64,000 nt of DNA from Coprothermobacter platensis DSM 11748 (GTDB lineage Bacteria; Coprothermobacterota; Coprothermobacteria; Coprothermobacterales; Coprothermobacteraceae), in assembly GCF_000378005.1 (NCBI RefSeq), contig NZ_KB899040.1, positions 1,187,340 through 1,251,339 of the forward strand. The letters run 5' to 3'. The first letter of the stretch is position 1. Every line of letters begins with the position of its first letter. Positions 34,319 to 43,110 of this stretch are shown here, piece after piece. Both the position numbers and the translations under genes were made by a program. The notes under the pieces are model-generated. The model had not been told where the DNA came from and did no database searches. It was given only the letters and a program-made list of their open reading frames with translations.

Positions 34319-35767
34319 TCAAGTAGTAGCATGCTCTTCCTTAACAACAATATCCGGTATTGCCTCTCTAAACTCTGGATCCATGAGATGTATCTGTTTT
34401 TTGACGATGGCGCGCTTCTCTAATGCGGGTTTTAGGCAATACGTTTCGAATTCTTCTTTCGTTATTCCGGAAGGATCAGTAACGTGAGGGAATAAAATTT
34501 TCAAGTAAGCACTGCAAAGCCGCTTTACTGCTGTTACATCTCTTGTATCCGCTTTCGGAGGAATATAAAGCATCTCATCCACGATAGCAGCGTACTCTCC
34601 CTTGTCTCGTAGTTTGTGCAAAACTTCGGAAAAGAATTCTACATTCAATGTGTATCCGCTAACTTTCATATCTTCATTTATGCGTGGTAAGTACCATCCT
34701 TCTATAAACCCGTGAAACCTATCAAGCAATGCGGAATCTTGAAAGAAACTTGGTAAATGACTAAAATAGATGTTATTAATTGGTTTTCTGTCACTTGTCA
34801 ACGGTATATTACCTAAAAGCATAAACCCCGCTTCGGATGTTTTCGTGACATCTGCGATGGTAAACTTACCAAGCTCCAGATAGTTCTTGAGTGCACCCTT
34901 TAGTTCTTCTTCCTCCGCGAATTTAATGGTTTCTATTTCATCCAAAGCAACAAAATCATACCTGGTGATGTACCCGAAAGAACGGCGTGAAACATCATAA
35001 AACATTTTCGCACGCGTCACGGTGCCACCACTTATACACCAACCATACTTGGTCAAGTTGTTAAAAATGTACGACTTTCCAGTACCCTTTGGAGCAAGTT
35101 CTATCATATTAAGGCGTGGTTCTGCAAAAACAAGCAATCTTGAGATAAAAAGCAGCCTCTGTTCCATAGAATCAAACCCTTTAGGCATGTATTCCATAGC
35201 TCTTATCAATACATCAATCCATTCGTCTAAAGAGAACTCTTTTCGACCATCTTTGAAATAGTCCAAATCAATTTCATAAGGTTTGAATGGCTTGAAGTCC
35301 ATAATTGATATTTGGCCACGTTCGTTCCCGTCTGCAGGCTCATATATAAGCGTGAAAATGCCCCATATTTCATCTGCCAAAAGGTCTGGATGTGCTTCCA
35401 CAACAGACTTGGGGATAACTCCTTCTCCCGGATTAATAGCAAAATCTGGCATAGAAAACCGAATCATACCTTTAGCTACATCTGCTTGCGTTTGAACTCT
35501 TGCTAACAATGTATATGGTTCTCTTGTTTGAATAAGCCGTTTTTTTATTGTTTGAGCTCGGCTTTTATCAGGCAAGAAATTGTCTAAGTAAGTTAAAAGA
35601 TCTTGCTTATCAAGAACACCATCCTCATCAGTAAATTTCTTAATGAGCCAGTCTTTTATAAAAGAAGGTATGTTCCTACCTGAAAACACCCCATAGTTCT
35701 GGGGCATTTTGTAAACAGATTCATCCGGAAAAACATCCTTTATCTTTTCATCTAAGTCCTCGCCCAT
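34319..35767 (-). CDS. brxL: BrxL-like AAA+ protein of a BREX system
   Basis: About 482 residues; the ATG at 35767 overlaps the PglZ stop (TGATG), and a GTG at 35770 is the other choice. It opens with the BrxL-type DEKIKDVFPDESVYK and IPSFIKDWLIKKF segments, then Walker A ELAPKGTGKSYIFN near residue 226 and Walker B FVALDEIETI near 275, with TVTRAKMFYD and LGNIPLTSD before an arginine-finger region. BrxL of type 1 BREX is near 680 residues and ends in a Lon-like protease domain. Here that domain seems to be missing: no Ser-Lys Lon signature is visible. BrxL proteins form hexameric rings on DNA and are needed for phage defence. Confidence 0.85.
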   Translation of the reverse strand: MGEDLDEKIKDVFPDESVYKMPQNYGVFSGRNIPSFIKDWLIKKFTDEDGVLDKQDLLTYLDNFLPDKSRAQTIKKRLIQTREPYTLLARVQTQADVAKGMIRFSMPDFAINPGEGVIPKSVVEAHPDLLADEIWGIFTLIYEPADGNERGQISIMDFKPFKPYEIDLDYFKDGRKEFSLDEWIDVLIRAMEYMPKGFDSMEQRLLFISRLLVFAEPRLNMIELAPKGTGKSYIFNNLTKYGWCISGGTVTRAKMFYDVSRRSFGYITRYDFVALDEIETIKFAEEEELKGALKNYLELGKFTIADVTKTSEAGFMLLGNIPLTSDRKPINNIYFSHLPSFFQDSALLDRFHGFIEGWYLPRINEDMKVSGYTLNVEFFSEVLHKLRDKGEYAAIVDEMLYIPPKADTRDVTAVKRLCSAYLKILFPHVTDPSGITKEEFETYCLKPALEKRAIVKKQIHLMDPEFREAIPDIVVKEEHATT

Positions 35768-38079
35768 CACAAGCCCCTTTCTTCAATACCACCTTTAACT
35801 GCAAATTCTACTTCCTGTTCAAAGCCGGGAAGAGTTATTTTTGCAGTATAATTACCAGATTTTATGTTACTTAACTTTATTTCAAACCAATCCCCATCTT
35901 TTGATACCTCGTACCGAGTATTGCCTACTGTCACGTGTGGTACAGACTTTGGCTCTGGCTTAATACGAAAGCGAAAGACACGTCTACGCACGGAGATAGT
36001 CGCGGACTCTAACTTCACCTCGTATTTGGTTTTTGCAGCTATGTGGGCAAAGATGACAGGAATTAGAACTTCTTCCGGGGTTGCCCCTCCATGTGACTCA
36101 CGTCTCGGTATTACTCCAAATGACACATGTTTCAATGCCAAGGCGTATACGCGCTTGCTCCCTGTATCTTGGTAAACAACGACATCTTCATCGTGTGGCA
36201 GTTCCTGATTAGAATCAAGCTCCGCAAAGCGCCCTTCGTGATGAACCTTTTCAAACTTAAACTTGTTTATTTTCTGAAATTTATTTCCAGCAAGAGCTGT
36301 AAAACCATGATCAGCAACAATACAAAAATCCCTTTTCGATGAAGTTAACATTGGTAGAATTTCGTTCGCGATTATTTCTAATTCCATGACAAAGTTCTCT
36401 GGGTACTTATATGTGTTCTCTCTGTGGATGTAGTTATCCAAGCTGTCGATTCTGTCCACACCTTCAAACATATTGAAACTTGTAGCTGTCGGAAGGTTAG
36501 CTCGGCTTAAGTGGACTTCAATTTTGTACCCCATACTTTCCAACTTATTACATACCAGAGAAGCAAATTCCATTCCAAGTCCATCAATCCAGCGCAACAT
36601 ACTACGGTCTATTCCCTGAGCCAGTTGAGTTGCTGTGGGTAAAGAGTAATACCACGAATAAAACGATGCTTCATTTTTGTTCAATTTGTCGAGAATATTT
36701 CTTAGCTCATCTGTAATTTCATTCTTCAACCTACATTTTTTATATTCTTGGATATAAGTCACGAGTATATCTTTAAACTGAGAATCACTTATTACGTTTA
36801 TATTGGATAGGTAATGATCAAGCTCTGGATAAACTACACTCAACTCTCGCATTAACTTCTCGTAATTACGTACCAACCAATGCTTCTCAGCAGGAGCAAT
36901 ACCTGTTACTATAGCTCCTACCTTTTCCGTATCAAGTACTTCAAATTCCTTTTGAATTGTATTGTTTACTTCAGGAGGTATTGTCTTTCCCAAAACATTG
37001 TGAAGTGCACTAAGTAATTCACGGCGTTGCACTAACTGTTCTTTTGTTAGATTTCTTTCAAATGGCAGCATCCAACTCTTTTCAATGAATTCTTCTGTGG
37101 TCGTACTCTGCATAGATCTAAATACCACGGAAATAAAAGCTGAGCTATTGAGCTGTGGGCTGTTTATAACAAAATTCTTGATTAACCACCTTTCAAAGTC
37201 ATTTCCTGCCTTTGCAGCGAAAACTTCTGCCCAATCGGCATGATAAGCATCTTTGAGGTTGTATTTGCTTTCAATTAATGCCTTCAGTGTAACGACATTG
37301 ATTTTTTCGAATTCCTTTATCAACATCGTCCAATGCTCAGAGTCTTTCTCATCATACGGAATCTCGTGTACATCGATGAACATCACTTTCTGAAGAAAAT
37401 CTTTTTGTGTAAGGACATTATTTACAGATACCACATCATCAGAGCAGAAGCAAGATTTAGGACGAAGTGTTTTCGAGAAACAAATAAATTCATCTGATTT
37501 CGATTTTTCCCAAAGCTTCATCAAGGATTTCACATCCGGTAATGCATTACTGTCGTCTATGGTGTAGTCGAACTTTATCAAGTAGACCTGTACTTTGTCT
37601 CTTGGGCTTTCCAGTGTCCAACGTGGATCACTTCCAATTTGTCTTGTCCTTCTGCTCCAAAAAACTGAATCGAAACGTTCGATAAGGCCCTCTAATATTA
37701 CATAAATTCGTCTATCTGGTTTTTGAGGTGAATTCTCTATTTCCATAAGGCCCATCATCAGCGAATAGAAATCTTCATCAGGCCAAAAACGGACCAAGTT
37801 CCCCAAGGAAACTACTACTACATCATCTTTTTTCTCTCTTATCGCCTGCAGAATTGTACTAAGGCTTGGGAAACCATCTGAAAACGTATTCAACGGAAAC
37901 AACTCAGAAGCATCCAGGATATCTAATTCCCTTAATTTTAGCAGCATAGTTATGTCATTTACTGCCCATACGCTCTTTGTGAATATGAACCTAACAGGAT
38001 ACCGCGTTGCTGAAGGAGTATTGTCAGATTTATCTTCATCTATGAGCTCAATAAGACTCTCCATGGAATTGACATTCAT
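35767..38079 (-). CDS. pglZ: PglZ-domain protein of a BREX system
   Basis: About 770 residues; ATG 38079 lies one base after the upstream stop, and GTG 38088 is another start. The C-terminal half is an alkaline-phosphatase-superfamily PglZ domain: RWIDGLGMEF near residue 495, the metal-ligand segment CIVADHGFTAL near 588 and SHGGATPEEVLIPVIF near 665. A small beta domain follows (GNYTAKITLPGFEQEVEFAV). The N-terminal half is helical and contains FWSRRTRQIGSDPRW. PglZ is the one protein shared by all BREX types. Confidence 0.92.
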   Translation of the reverse strand: MNVNSMESLIELIDEDKSDNTPSATRYPVRFIFTKSVWAVNDITMLLKLRELDILDASELFPLNTFSDGFPSLSTILQAIREKKDDVVVVSLGNLVRFWPDEDFYSLMMGLMEIENSPQKPDRRIYVILEGLIERFDSVFWSRRTRQIGSDPRWTLESPRDKVQVYLIKFDYTIDDSNALPDVKSLMKLWEKSKSDEFICFSKTLRPKSCFCSDDVVSVNNVLTQKDFLQKVMFIDVHEIPYDEKDSEHWTMLIKEFEKINVVTLKALIESKYNLKDAYHADWAEVFAAKAGNDFERWLIKNFVINSPQLNSSAFISVVFRSMQSTTTEEFIEKSWMLPFERNLTKEQLVQRRELLSALHNVLGKTIPPEVNNTIQKEFEVLDTEKVGAIVTGIAPAEKHWLVRNYEKLMRELSVVYPELDHYLSNINVISDSQFKDILVTYIQEYKKCRLKNEITDELRNILDKLNKNEASFYSWYYSLPTATQLAQGIDRSMLRWIDGLGMEFASLVCNKLESMGYKIEVHLSRANLPTATSFNMFEGVDRIDSLDNYIHRENTYKYPENFVMELEIIANEILPMLTSSKRDFCIVADHGFTALAGNKFQKINKFKFEKVHHEGRFAELDSNQELPHDEDVVVYQDTGSKRVYALALKHVSFGVIPRRESHGGATPEEVLIPVIFAHIAAKTKYEVKLESATISVRRRVFRFRIKPEPKSVPHVTVGNTRYEVSKDGDWFEIKLSNIKSGNYTAKITLPGFEQEVEFAVKGGIEERGL

Positions 38080-38080
38080 A

Positions 38081-41000
38081 CTAATCACCCAAGCCTAGTT
38101 CAACAAGCCATTCATACATCTGCGGGTGATCATCTATCAAATTAAGAATGATTGCTCTTGCATCGACCACACCATCTTCTATAGTTTCCCTTATTTTTTG
38201 CTTTCTCCTTTCACCAACTAACGTTGAGACTCTGCTGTTCAGCTCATTGATAAACCGGTCTTTATCCCAGTAAAAATCAAAATCCTTCATGCGTTGCCGC
38301 ATCTCTCTTAACATTTGCTGCAAATTGTCATCGCTCATATCTGCAGTGTCAAACCGATCTGCCAAAATGTTTCTCAAAACAGAAACTCCATTTTCCGGGT
38401 TTAATGCTGCTTTTAACCACACCTCTGAATCTTTTATGCGTTTTGTCAAGTTTTTCAACATTTCGGCGTCAGGTTTAGACCAGCCAACTCTGACGATATC
38501 GAATACATCCGAAAGAATGTCCTTCACTTGTTGGTTTGTAGCACTTTCTACGAAGAACCAGTACGGATACCCCGTCGACTCCAACCACTCATAAATACCA
38601 CTTTTTAAGCTATCTATGTTCTCAGTTGGACCAATTTCAAAAAGATTAGCCACAGTTTGAATAAAACCCTGTAACTTCAGCGCATCAGCAAGATCATTCT
38701 CCCTTATCCGCCATGGCTCCACGTCAACCACTTTATCTAATCTCTGTTCAGGTTTCAGAACTGCGTCGCAGCCAGACTGCCCGATCCAAATGCTTAGCGA
38801 TTTCATTCCTACTGTTGGAGTAAAGTTACCAGCTAATACATCTTCATTACCACTTAGCAAATTTACATATTTCCCATAGTCGAAAAGGTCAGGAGAAGCT
38901 TCAGTAGTTACTAAATCATTTAGCGATTTTACAACTTGCTGTAGCTCTGGATCGCTGTAGAAATACTGGAAAAGCCATATAGGGAAGCCTATTTCTTCAT
39001 TTAACTTCTTTCGTACTTCGACTAAAGTTTCTGAAATACTGGACGGCTGCTCATTTAGCCGGAATATTTTGCTTAGAATTTTCGCAAGCTGTTTCTCCCT
39101 CTCAGACGCTTCTTTACTTTGCTCCCATTTTTCTAGTTGTCTCTTTACCTTATCCTCTTTCCAAAGCGCAACTTCTTCTTGCATATTCATTTCAAGAAAA
39201 CTCTTTACAGCTGAGAGATCTTCTTTGCTTATTGATGCAGCATCTTTTTGCTCCATTAGCCATTTTTCAAAAGTTTGGTTTAACTTTTCGATGTCCAGTG
39301 CTTTCTTCAGCACAGGCTCTACTTTAGCGAATAACTTATAAACTTTTGAAATGGTATCTTGCCTTAGTTCCCTATCAACAGAATTTACCAATATATCCAT
39401 CACTTTTGCTATTGAATCCGATGTTTTATCAATTTTCTGATCGAGTATTCTTATGTCTTCTACATATTCCAGAATCCAAACTGGTACTTTCGCTTTTTCG
39501 GTAAACCAGTTCCTAACGCTCCACCTGGCTTTGGCCAAGTCAATATTTTCTCCAGATCCGAATAGCCGAGACAAAAGTTTGATTAATAAACCTTCTTCCT
39601 CAGAACCAAGCCTAACCTGTAAATCATCAGGGCTAACAGCATCATTATCAAAGGAATACAAAATCTTGGTTAGTTTGCCGGCCATTAAATCTGGTGTTAT
39701 TTTTATCCCAGTGTTGGCTTGATATAACTTCTCCATGAACGGCCGCAATGCAAAGGCTAGAACGGCTGTGCTTACTTCATTAGGATAAAGGCCATACGGT
39801 TCTGAAGCCAAAAATCGTAGAATACTGCCCAAGTTGAAAGTTGAACTCTTTACTTCGCCCAAAGTACGTTCTACTTCTTTGCATATCTTAATAACCGGAT
39901 GATCGTCTTCTAAATAATCTTTTCCTAACCTAAGGTCTTTGTCGACAATGTAATTATTACCGCTTACAAACATTTGCATTATGGCCGTATATCTCGCATT
40001 TACCTTGGTTCTTGAAATAAGGTCCTCTAAGTTTTGTGACGAAATAAAAATCTGTGCTACTTTTTCAGCTCTTTTCTTCTCCCAAATGTTTTTATTTTCG
40101 GTAAGAGCCTTTATATGTTCCAAGCCGAACTCAAATACGTCCTTACTAAAATCATTAAGGACTCCTGATAAAGAGCCAATGGTTATGTCTTTCCTGTCCT
40201 TGTTTAAATAGACTGTTGCCATTCCTTTTGTTATTGTGTCCTCGAATTTTTCTACAATTATCCGTTCCCATTTATCATTTTCTGATGCAGATTGGTAACC
40301 ATGCTCTTTGGCAACACATGATCGTGCCTTATAGTTAATAAACCGATCGAATTCCTTACTGCCCATGGAATTACGAGCAAGCAAAAGTGCTACTTTATGC
40401 GGATTAGAATCATCGGAATCATTTAAAACTTCATTTATAACTACTTCCATATTTTTAATTTCTTCATCATTTTTGCCGATAAACAAGGCAACCTTTAACG
40501 TGTAAGGTTTTTGGAAATCTTGCTTCAGAGCTCTTTTAACATCGTAACTATGCATATTAGCTCCGTAAATCTTTACTTCCATCTCTCTGATTACGTTGGT
40601 TTCTACAGCTTTGGTTAGCTCTTCAGCAATATCTGGATATTCCCTAATCGCTTTCGCTATATCCTCATATTTCGAACTAAGTTCTACTTCCTTTTCCCTT
40701 ACTTCTCCCTCAGGCAAATTGCTAAAAACCACTTCATACAGGCCATCTGGCGTTAGATCTAATATCTTCTGTTCAAGTATATAGGCTAAAACTTCCTCTA
40801 CATAGTTTTCATAAGCAGTACCGGCAAAAGCGGCTTTAATATTATCTTCTGTTGGTAGAAGCAGATTTGATTCACCGTTTACCGTGGTTTCCACTATTGA
40901 TAACAACGCATTCAAGAGCAAAATGACCCGAAATACGGCACTGTAAGCAGGCCCTTTTTCATTGAGATTGTCTTTACATAAATTGAATTTTCCTATAACT

Positions 41001-42328
41001 GACTTTATTTTATCGTCATCGTAATTCTCGAATTCCTGAACAAAGAAATCCCAAAGTGCATCAGCCGTAAGGAAGTATTCAGTTTCACCATTTATCTGCT
41101 GCGGATACTTTTGAATAAAGCCTTTGAAACCAGCTTCTTCATCATATAGAAAACTAAATATAGTTCTTTCAGAAGAACCCACAAAATCTGCTAACTTAGC
41201 TGACAAAAATGCAGTATAGGGATGTATGGGAAAAACATCAGTTACCATTTTTTTCAGGTCTGAACCACCACTGGTGCTCAATCTAAATATCAAGCTAGAA
41301 AGTGAAAAATTTTTCAAACTCTGGTCTCTTAGGGTTTCCCACTGCTCTTGATTGGTTTTCTTGATTGCGTGAGATATGATGTCGTATGTAGTAAGTTCTT
41401 CCATCTTATAAGTCTTTGTAATAAACCTATCCAATACTTTTCTCTCATCTTCCGTGCTTATAAGTTCTGTAGTATTTCTGTGGCTCACAATAAACAAATA
41501 GATATCAGATGAAAATGTCCTTTCTGCAATGTTTTGCAGTGACGTGAGTATTTCTGGAGCTCTTTTTTGTATATCTAGAACAGACGTAAACTCATCCCAG
41601 TAGATAGCCACAGCATTAGCTATGTTTTTATCCTTCAAAATCTTGACAACCTCTGTCAACCACTTGTCTATTTCATCAGTAGCCAACATAACATTCAAAG
41701 CTTGTTGAAATGATTTAAATACTTCCACATTGCCTTGATCGAGAGCCGTTAATAAGCCATCTCTGTTACCAACCATTGCTTTGAGTTCCGGTTTATCTTC
41801 TAAGAAAGAATCCCAGTTATGGCCATATTTTTCTTCGTCCAAAATATGGTTTTTATAAATTTCAAAATCTGTTTTTAGTATGACATCCAAGCCTTCCTGC
41901 TGAAAAGCCACTCTTACTGCATTTTCTAACGCTAAGTTAAACGAACGCCCATCGTTAATAGAACTACTACCTTTCAAAACAACCGGAAATACCCTATTCT
42001 TCAGTCTATAGTTTTCTAACTTCTTCTGAACCTGTACATCCACTTTTCCCAGTTGCTCTACAAAATCCGCGACATCTTCCCAAGGATCCCAGAGCAAATG
42101 CTTGAGCACACTCGTGGCATGGCTTTTCCCTACCCCATATTTGCCCTGCAGCCAAATAGACATTTTTTCTTTGGGGTCATTTGACTCCAAAGCCGTCAAA
42201 AATGCTTTTAAAAGCTCCATAAAGGAACTTACAGGAATGAATTGTTTCCAACTGTTTTGAGTTTCTTCTGTCAAGTCATAAGCCGGCTTGAAGTAATCGT
42301 AAAGGCCCAGAATTTCCGAATACTTCAC
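38081..42328 (-). CDS. brxC: Large P-loop ATPase of a BREX system (BrxC/PglY-type)
   Basis: About 1415 residues from GTG 42328, which follows the previous stop by two bases and has GGGGG about ten bases upstream. Walker A GKYGVGKSHATS near residues 62-73, SIWLQ before it and AIYWDEFTSVLDIQ (Walker B type) near 240, a DUF499/PglY-like arrangement. The long C-terminal part is helical with charged coiled-coil stretches (about 950-1100). In BREX this ATPase is essential and is thought to move on or remodel DNA with PglZ. Type 4 BREX carries such a protein between the PAPS-reductase-type gene and pglZ, as here. Confidence 0.9.
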   Translation of the reverse strand: MKYSEILGLYDYFKPAYDLTEETQNSWKQFIPVSSFMELLKAFLTALESNDPKEKMSIWLQGKYGVGKSHATSVLKHLLWDPWEDVADFVEQLGKVDVQVQKKLENYRLKNRVFPVVLKGSSSINDGRSFNLALENAVRVAFQQEGLDVILKTDFEIYKNHILDEEKYGHNWDSFLEDKPELKAMVGNRDGLLTALDQGNVEVFKSFQQALNVMLATDEIDKWLTEVVKILKDKNIANAVAIYWDEFTSVLDIQKRAPEILTSLQNIAERTFSSDIYLFIVSHRNTTELISTEDERKVLDRFITKTYKMEELTTYDIISHAIKKTNQEQWETLRDQSLKNFSLSSLIFRLSTSGGSDLKKMVTDVFPIHPYTAFLSAKLADFVGSSERTIFSFLYDEEAGFKGFIQKYPQQINGETEYFLTADALWDFFVQEFENYDDDKIKSVIGKFNLCKDNLNEKGPAYSAVFRVILLLNALLSIVETTVNGESNLLLPTEDNIKAAFAGTAYENYVEEVLAYILEQKILDLTPDGLYEVVFSNLPEGEVREKEVELSSKYEDIAKAIREYPDIAEELTKAVETNVIREMEVKIYGANMHSYDVKRALKQDFQKPYTLKVALFIGKNDEEIKNMEVVINEVLNDSDDSNPHKVALLLARNSMGSKEFDRFINYKARSCVAKEHGYQSASENDKWERIIVEKFEDTITKGMATVYLNKDRKDITIGSLSGVLNDFSKDVFEFGLEHIKALTENKNIWEKKRAEKVAQIFISSQNLEDLISRTKVNARYTAIMQMFVSGNNYIVDKDLRLGKDYLEDDHPVIKICKEVERTLGEVKSSTFNLGSILRFLASEPYGLYPNEVSTAVLAFALRPFMEKLYQANTGIKITPDLMAGKLTKILYSFDNDAVSPDDLQVRLGSEEEGLLIKLLSRLFGSGENIDLAKARWSVRNWFTEKAKVPVWILEYVEDIRILDQKIDKTSDSIAKVMDILVNSVDRELRQDTISKVYKLFAKVEPVLKKALDIEKLNQTFEKWLMEQKDAASISKEDLSAVKSFLEMNMQEEVALWKEDKVKRQLEKWEQSKEASEREKQLAKILSKIFRLNEQPSSISETLVEVRKKLNEEIGFPIWLFQYFYSDPELQQVVKSLNDLVTTEASPDLFDYGKYVNLLSGNEDVLAGNFTPTVGMKSLSIWIGQSGCDAVLKPEQRLDKVVDVEPWRIRENDLADALKLQGFIQTVANLFEIGPTENIDSLKSGIYEWLESTGYPYWFFVESATNQQVKDILSDVFDIVRVGWSKPDAEMLKNLTKRIKDSEVWLKAALNPENGVSVLRNILADRFDTADMSDDNLQQMLREMRQRMKDFDFYWDKDRFINELNSRVSTLVGERRKQKIRETIEDGVVDARAIILNLIDDHPQMYEWLVELGLGD

Positions 42329-42330
42329 TT

Positions 42331-43110
42331 CTACACACCCCCTAGTGGCATGCACATTCTGATAACATCTACCTTGTTGAGTTCCTTATTCAGATCCAAA
42401 AACACCTTGTTACTAACCCAAGTGATTTTGAAAAAGCCATGTTTTGAACTGCTTACCAATGCGTCAGCGAGTTCTGCCGAATTAATACAAAACATGGTTT
42501 GCGGTGAATCAACATAATGTTCTACATCCTCCAAAGAGAAAGAGAATATGTCGTGGCTAATGGCAAAAACATATGTTGCATAGACAGCCACTAAGAAACT
42601 CAACCTTGGATGGCCAGTCTTATGTACAATGCGGTTTCGTCCATTCTTAGTTACCTCACCTTGCTTCAAATCCTTACCGATAGGGGTGTATTGCAGAGTA
42701 CTGATTAAAGAATTGGTGATATTTGTTAGTGTTCTTTGTCTCTTATCTGTGCTGCGTAATTGGTACAGAATAGTTTCCTTATCATAGTCACCAATGGGCT
42801 GATTTGCCCACCAGAGAAATATCGCAGAGTTATGACAAAATTCCGTCCAAACTACGCCCCACAAGTCTAAAGAAGAAAGCTGGCCAGAAGCATTTAACAA
42901 CCTAAGTGTCTGAAAAAGCTCTGTGGTTTGTTTTTTCCTATCAATAAAGCCCGCGTCTACCAGATACTGGTAAAGAGCGTCTTTTTGCTTAGGCCCTAAG
43001 CTGTTATTACTCAAATAATCTTCACCAAGATTCAAAAAAGAAAGCATCCATTGCTCATGAAACCCAAATGTTAGATATCTCCCAAAGGCACAACTACTCT
43101 TAGAATTCAC
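42331..43110 (-). CDS. DUF4007-family protein
   Basis: About 259 residues from GTG 43110 (TTGGAGGAG upstream), overlapping the end of the previous gene by 11 bases. The whole chain resembles the last 265 residues of the neighbouring PAPS-reductase protein: CAFGRYLTFGFHEQWML against TGFGRYLRFGLRSDWLK, NNSLGPKQKDALYQYLVDAGFID against DNVLGPKQVEAMLSWLRDAELMD, and HPRLSFLVAVYATYVFA against HPLALLYSLYRYALN. DUF4007 proteins are found with PAPS-reductase-like genes in DNA modification and defence loci. Probably helical, winged-helix-like; a DNA-binding role is inference. Confidence 0.85.
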   Translation of the reverse strand: MNSKSSCAFGRYLTFGFHEQWMLSFLNLGEDYLSNNSLGPKQKDALYQYLVDAGFIDRKKQTTELFQTLRLLNASGQLSSLDLWGVVWTEFCHNSAIFLWWANQPIGDYDKETILYQLRSTDKRQRTLTNITNSLISTLQYTPIGKDLKQGEVTKNGRNRIVHKTGHPRLSFLVAVYATYVFAISHDIFSFSLEDVEHYVDSPQTMFCINSAELADALVSSSKHGFFKITWVSNKVFLDLNKELNKVDVIRMCMPLGGV

